This document shows, piece by piece, positions 60,516 through 64,000 of a DNA stretch of 64,000 nt (positions are counted from its first letter, which is position 1; the number at the start of each line of letters is the position of its first letter). The DNA comes from Maribacter sedimenticola (GTDB taxonomy: Bacteria; Bacteroidota; Bacteroidia; Flavobacteriales; Flavobacteriaceae): contig NZ_FZNV01000003.1 of the NCBI RefSeq assembly GCF_900188415.1, positions 712,523-776,522 on the forward strand. The letters run 5' to 3'. The position numbers and the translations under genes were made by a program. Below the pieces are notes generated by a model. The model did not search any database. It saw nothing but the letters and a program-made list of their open reading frames with translations, and was not told where the DNA came from.

Positions 60516-63500
60516 GGATTTGAATATAGTTTTGATAGCGGTTTTGCCACTATAGATGGTAGTGATACCGTTTCGCCATACACAATAACAGGTTTGGCTG
60601 CTGGCAACTATACTATATATGTAAGGGAAGCCGGAAGTACAAATCCTGGATGTAGGGTTTCCATATCCCAAACCATATCGGAGCCGGCCATCGTTACTTT
60701 TTCGGAAACCGTTGTGCAGCCAACTTGTGTAGATGGTGGTTCGGTTACCATAACAGCTTCTGGCGGAACGGCAGGTTATACGTATCAAATTGAAGAACCA
60801 AATGGAAATATTGTAGGGCCACAAAGTGAAAATATCTTCACTGGCCTTAATGAAATAGGAATACATACCATTACCGTTACGGATACTAATGGATGTACCG
60901 CTACGGATACCTTTACCTTGAACACACCGGTGAACCCTGTTATCAGTATTGACCCTAGTTCAGATTTATGTTATGATTCTTCCAACCCAGGTTCGGCTAC
61001 CGTGGTTATCGGTGGATCTGGAGGATTGGCCCCCTATGTATTTAGAATGAATTCGGGCCCTTATAGAACTTCCAATACATTTGCGAACTTAACACCTGGC
61101 AATTATACATTTGAAATTAGGGATGCCAATGGATGTACGGATGATTTAATGTTTACCATAGAACCTCAGTTGACGGCAAACATAGTTTTATCAAAGGATA
61201 TTGATTGTACTGTATCGCCTGATGCTATCTTGGATTTACAGGTAAACGGAGGTTATTCGCCATTTACATATGAGTTAAATATAGATAACGGCGGTTACAC
61301 TTCATATACAGGTACTTTTCCATTTACCACAAATACTCCCGGATTATATAGATTTAGGGTAACGGATAGCCAAGGATGTGTTGCAGAATCAAATGAAGTA
61401 ACTGTAACGGCAGTCGTTAATCCTTTGGCTACGGAGACGATTACTGACCCCACATGTAACGGCGACTCTAATGGTATTGTAGAAATTAATATTGACCCTG
61501 CTTACGGATCTTCTCCTTATGAGATTAGTTTTAACGGCAGTCCCTTCACCAGTCAAAGGGTTTATCCAGGATTGGCCGCTGGCACTTATACATATACCCT
61601 TAGGGATAGTAAGAGTTGTACATACACCCAAACCATTACTGTTAATGACCCAGTATTGTTTGATGCCAATGTTGTAGCTACGGATGTTAGTTGTGGTGGA
61701 TCTGGTGATATTCCCGGAAGAATTGATATTAATATAACCAGTGGTGGGGTACCTAATTTTACCTATACGTTATATGATAATCAGAATAATATTGTAGTTA
61801 CAACAGGTCCTAATCCAATAGTAAATACATCTGCAACTACCGCTTCGTTTGAGGGACTTGATTTTGGAGATTATTATGTTAGGGTATTGGATGCCAATGG
61901 TTGTGAGTTTTATCAAAATCCTGTTAGGGTTCTTTCCAATCCATATTTAACAGTAGATGCACTTGTGCCTGCTGTTAGCTGTGCCACAGGTGGGTCGGTA
62001 GAATTATTGGCCAGTGGCGGGTCTGGTAATTATGATTTTACCATTTATGGGGCAGGAACCGCTCCGACAACAGAAATCCCAGGACCTGGAACAGGGGAGG
62101 AAACAGCTACATATAATGGGCTTAATCCTGGTCAGTCCTATGTTTTCCAGGTTATTGATACAGATACTAATTGTTCTAGTTACGTAGAGGTGGACATACC
62201 GCCACTTTCTGCCATTGATGTAGTTGCAGACCCAGTAGTCAATGATGTCGCATGTTATGGCGATACCAATGGATCTATCGCATTTCAGATAGAAGGCTTT
62301 GATTCTGGGGTTAGTTCAATCTACTATGAAATAAGGGAGTCTATATCCAATACGCCTTTAGTAGGTGCATATTCAGGTACAATTTCAGGTACTACAGGAC
62401 CTGGACCAACACCTGTGGAAACCGTATCTGCTATTCCTCCGGGAGATTATGTATTGTTTTTTAGGGAGGATAGCGCTCCAGACTGTACCAATACATTTGA
62501 GTTCAGGATTATAGAACCTAATCCGGTTACCCTCAACCTAGTGGATCAAAATAATGGGTATTGTTCAGAAAATGCCAATATCACTGTTATTGCAGGTGGT
62601 GGTAATGGTTCGTATACTTATGCTTATATGGAAAATGGGGTAACACCTGCAGCCTCAGATTATGAAACAAGCAATTATAAAGAATTAGATCTTGCAGTAA
62701 ATACAGATTGGGATGTTTATGTCATTGATGGAAACGGATGTGCTGCAAGCTCTCATTTAGACATTACAATAGCAGAAGATCCTTCACCGCTTATATCTGC
62801 TGTAGTTGTAAACCAGTGTGCAGCAAATGAAGGTGAGTTTATCGTAGAGGTTACTTTGGACGGCGAAGGAATTCAACCATATACGCTAAGTGTTAATAGT
62901 GGTTCTTACCAATCTTCAACGCTGACAACATTGGGTACTACCCATCAGTTTTCAAACTTGAGTTCTGGCAACTATACTATTGATATACGTGATTTCAACG
63001 GTTGTGGAAATCAGGTTGCCTTGGAAATTTTTAAACCTTCCAATATAACTGCGGAGGTTCAGGCGCAACCAACTTGTTTAGGAGGTGATGGTGCTATCTT
63101 GATAACGGCATATGGAGGTTCAGGAGCCTATGAGTATGAGCTTTTCTTCTTTGGCGGAGCATCTGTTGAAGGGCGTAAACTAACCCCGCTATTCTCTAGT
63201 TTAGATCCAGGAATGTACACTGCGGCAATTTATGATTTAGACCCTAGATATACAGGGTGTAGCGCATTGGTAGATATTGAGTTAGAAGTACCAACGGCTG
63301 TAGACTTTACTACTTCCGTAACGGATGTTACTTGTTTTGGAGGAAATGATGGCAGTATTGTTGTTAGTTTGGACCCTACTATGGATAACCCTCCATATAC
63401 ATATCAATTGCTGATTGATCCAACTCCTGTATTGCCTTATGACGCTTTACGAATGTTACCTCAAGGGGCGGCGCAATCATCCAACATCTTCAATAATCTT

Positions 63501-64000
63501 TCAGCTAACGATGCATATTATGTAAGAGTTTATTCTGACAGAGGATGTTTCTTGGACAGACCGGTAACCATTTCCGAGCCGGACGAGATATTGAACGTAA
63601 GCGCTAGTGTTGTTGAATTCGGCTGTAGTGTCGGCAATAACGATAACAATGCCACGGTAACGGTCAACGGCGGCATTACGGGCGGTAGCGGCAATTATGT
63701 AATCTATGAGTTCATCGATAGCGCCTCCAACGTTGTACAGTCGGGCGCCTCCAACGTGCTGACGGTAACGGACAGAACCGGTGAGAGCTATACGATAAAC
63801 GTATACGACGATAACGGATGTTCCGGCAGCACTACCGCTACGGTACTACCTTTCGACGAGATGACCGGGGCTTCCGCTGCGGTGACCACTACGGAGACCT
63901 GTGCGCCCGGATCTGAGGGCGAGATCACCGTTACGGCGACGTCCACAGCGGGCGACGACACGAGGTACGAGTACAGTATCGACAACGGTGCCACCTATGT
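58926..64000 (+). CDS. Giant SprB-like surface adhesin, continuation after the frameshift (runs off window)
   Basis: From 58926 a different frame is open without a stop to the window end, about 1690 residues, and continues the same protein: GNYVYAVVDNGTTPTSG and so on. It holds the rest of copy B, a second jelly-roll-like module (SIPQIDPAYCYEPGDGS ... GRYLAINVGG), and a long run of SprB-type repeats (GGTAGYTYQIEEP, GNYTFEIRDANGCTD, GTYTYTLRDSKSCTY, GDYYVRVLDANGCEF). Most begin with a Cys-containing strand (QPTCVDGG, DPTCNGDS, DVTCFGGN) and end in DxxGC. The last ~400 bases are GC-rich again. No own start is likely: an in-frame ATG at 59172 lies in mid-repeat. The C-terminal sorting domain must be outside the window. 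Confidence 0.85.

Noticed and set aside
59172..64000. In-frame ATG after the frameshift as an independent adhesin gene
   Set aside because: The ATG is within a repeat, has no signal peptide, and the upstream sequence in the same frame is clearly part of the same repeat.
51878..64000. CRISPR-like or IS-related origin of the adhesin repeats
   Set aside because: The repeats are protein-coding modules of 240-270 bases with varied sequence, not short direct repeats with spacers, and no transposase or terminal inverted repeats were seen.

Overview
The window looks like chromosome of a marine-type member of the Flavobacteriaceae (Bacteroidota). This rests on AT-rich DNA, Bacteroidota-style -7 elements (TAnnTTTG), a TonB-dependent outer-membrane beta-barrel receptor, many lipoproteins, DUF4175, PorP/SprF, gliding/type IX secretion (T9SS) type B sorting signals and a giant SprB-repeat adhesin. 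The genus cannot be fixed from the sequence alone.

Layout. 1-1729: 5' part of a TonB-dependent receptor (minus). 1.9-5.6 kb: lepA, convergent with a Na+/H+ antiporter carrying a TrkA-N domain. 6.3-10.9 kb: CHASE/seven-PAS hybrid sensor kinase overlapping a single-domain response regulator. 11-17.5 kb: metallo-beta-lactamase-fold hydrolase, subtilisin-like lipoprotein protease, M1 aminopeptidase, then rnpA overlapping an S41 PDZ protease. 17.5-19.6 kb: DUF1080 and NlpC/P60 lipoproteins (minus). 19.6-21.9 kb: a compact restriction-modification cassette (C5-cytosine methyltransferase overlapping a small PD-(D/E)XK-like protein), followed by another small protein with a PD...K signature. 22-27.8 kb: GNAT, rpiB, rnr, a DUF2807 protein, a LysE-type exporter and an OmpH/Skp-like lipoprotein. 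28-34.7 kb: a minus-strand cluster DUF4175-ybeY-mnmG-methyltransferase; two perfect copies of the parS-like palindrome TGTTCCACGTGGAACA flank mnmG. 34.8-44.5 kb: gltX, a frameshifted ACT-domain gene, rlmF, a PepSY-TM protein, katG, a VOC protein, an SPFH protein and glnS. 44.7-49.2 kb: an Ig-like secreted protein with a type B T9SS C-terminal domain, and its PorP/SprF partner fused to SPOR-like repeats. 50.3-51.4 kb: a TPR protein. 51.9 kb to the window end: a giant adhesin with a DUF11-like domain and many SprB-type repeats.

How it fits together. The right third is a cell-surface and gliding/adhesion region whose products would leave the cell through the T9SS, with PorP/SprF-type partners. 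The middle is mostly translation and RNA housekeeping (lepA, rnpA, rnr, mnmG, ybeY, gltX, glnS, rlmF). The parS-like pair suggests that the mnmG segment belongs to the centromere-like, probably origin-proximal, domain.

Most notable: (i) the two parS-like sites around mnmG, one of them inside the 3' end of ybeY; (ii) a ~1.6 kb tandem duplication within the giant adhesin, with GC-rich blocks unlike the rest of the gene and a 44-bp deletion in the second copy that breaks the reading frame; (iii) a one-base homopolymer frameshift in an ACT-domain gene; (iv) the small restriction-modification cassette with two PD-(D/E)XK-like neighbours; (v) the PorP/SprF-SPOR fusion. No rRNA, tRNA, CRISPR array, transposase or prophage was recognised. 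No clearly new multi-gene system was found; the small nuclease-like genes and the mosaic adhesin are the best candidates for further study.
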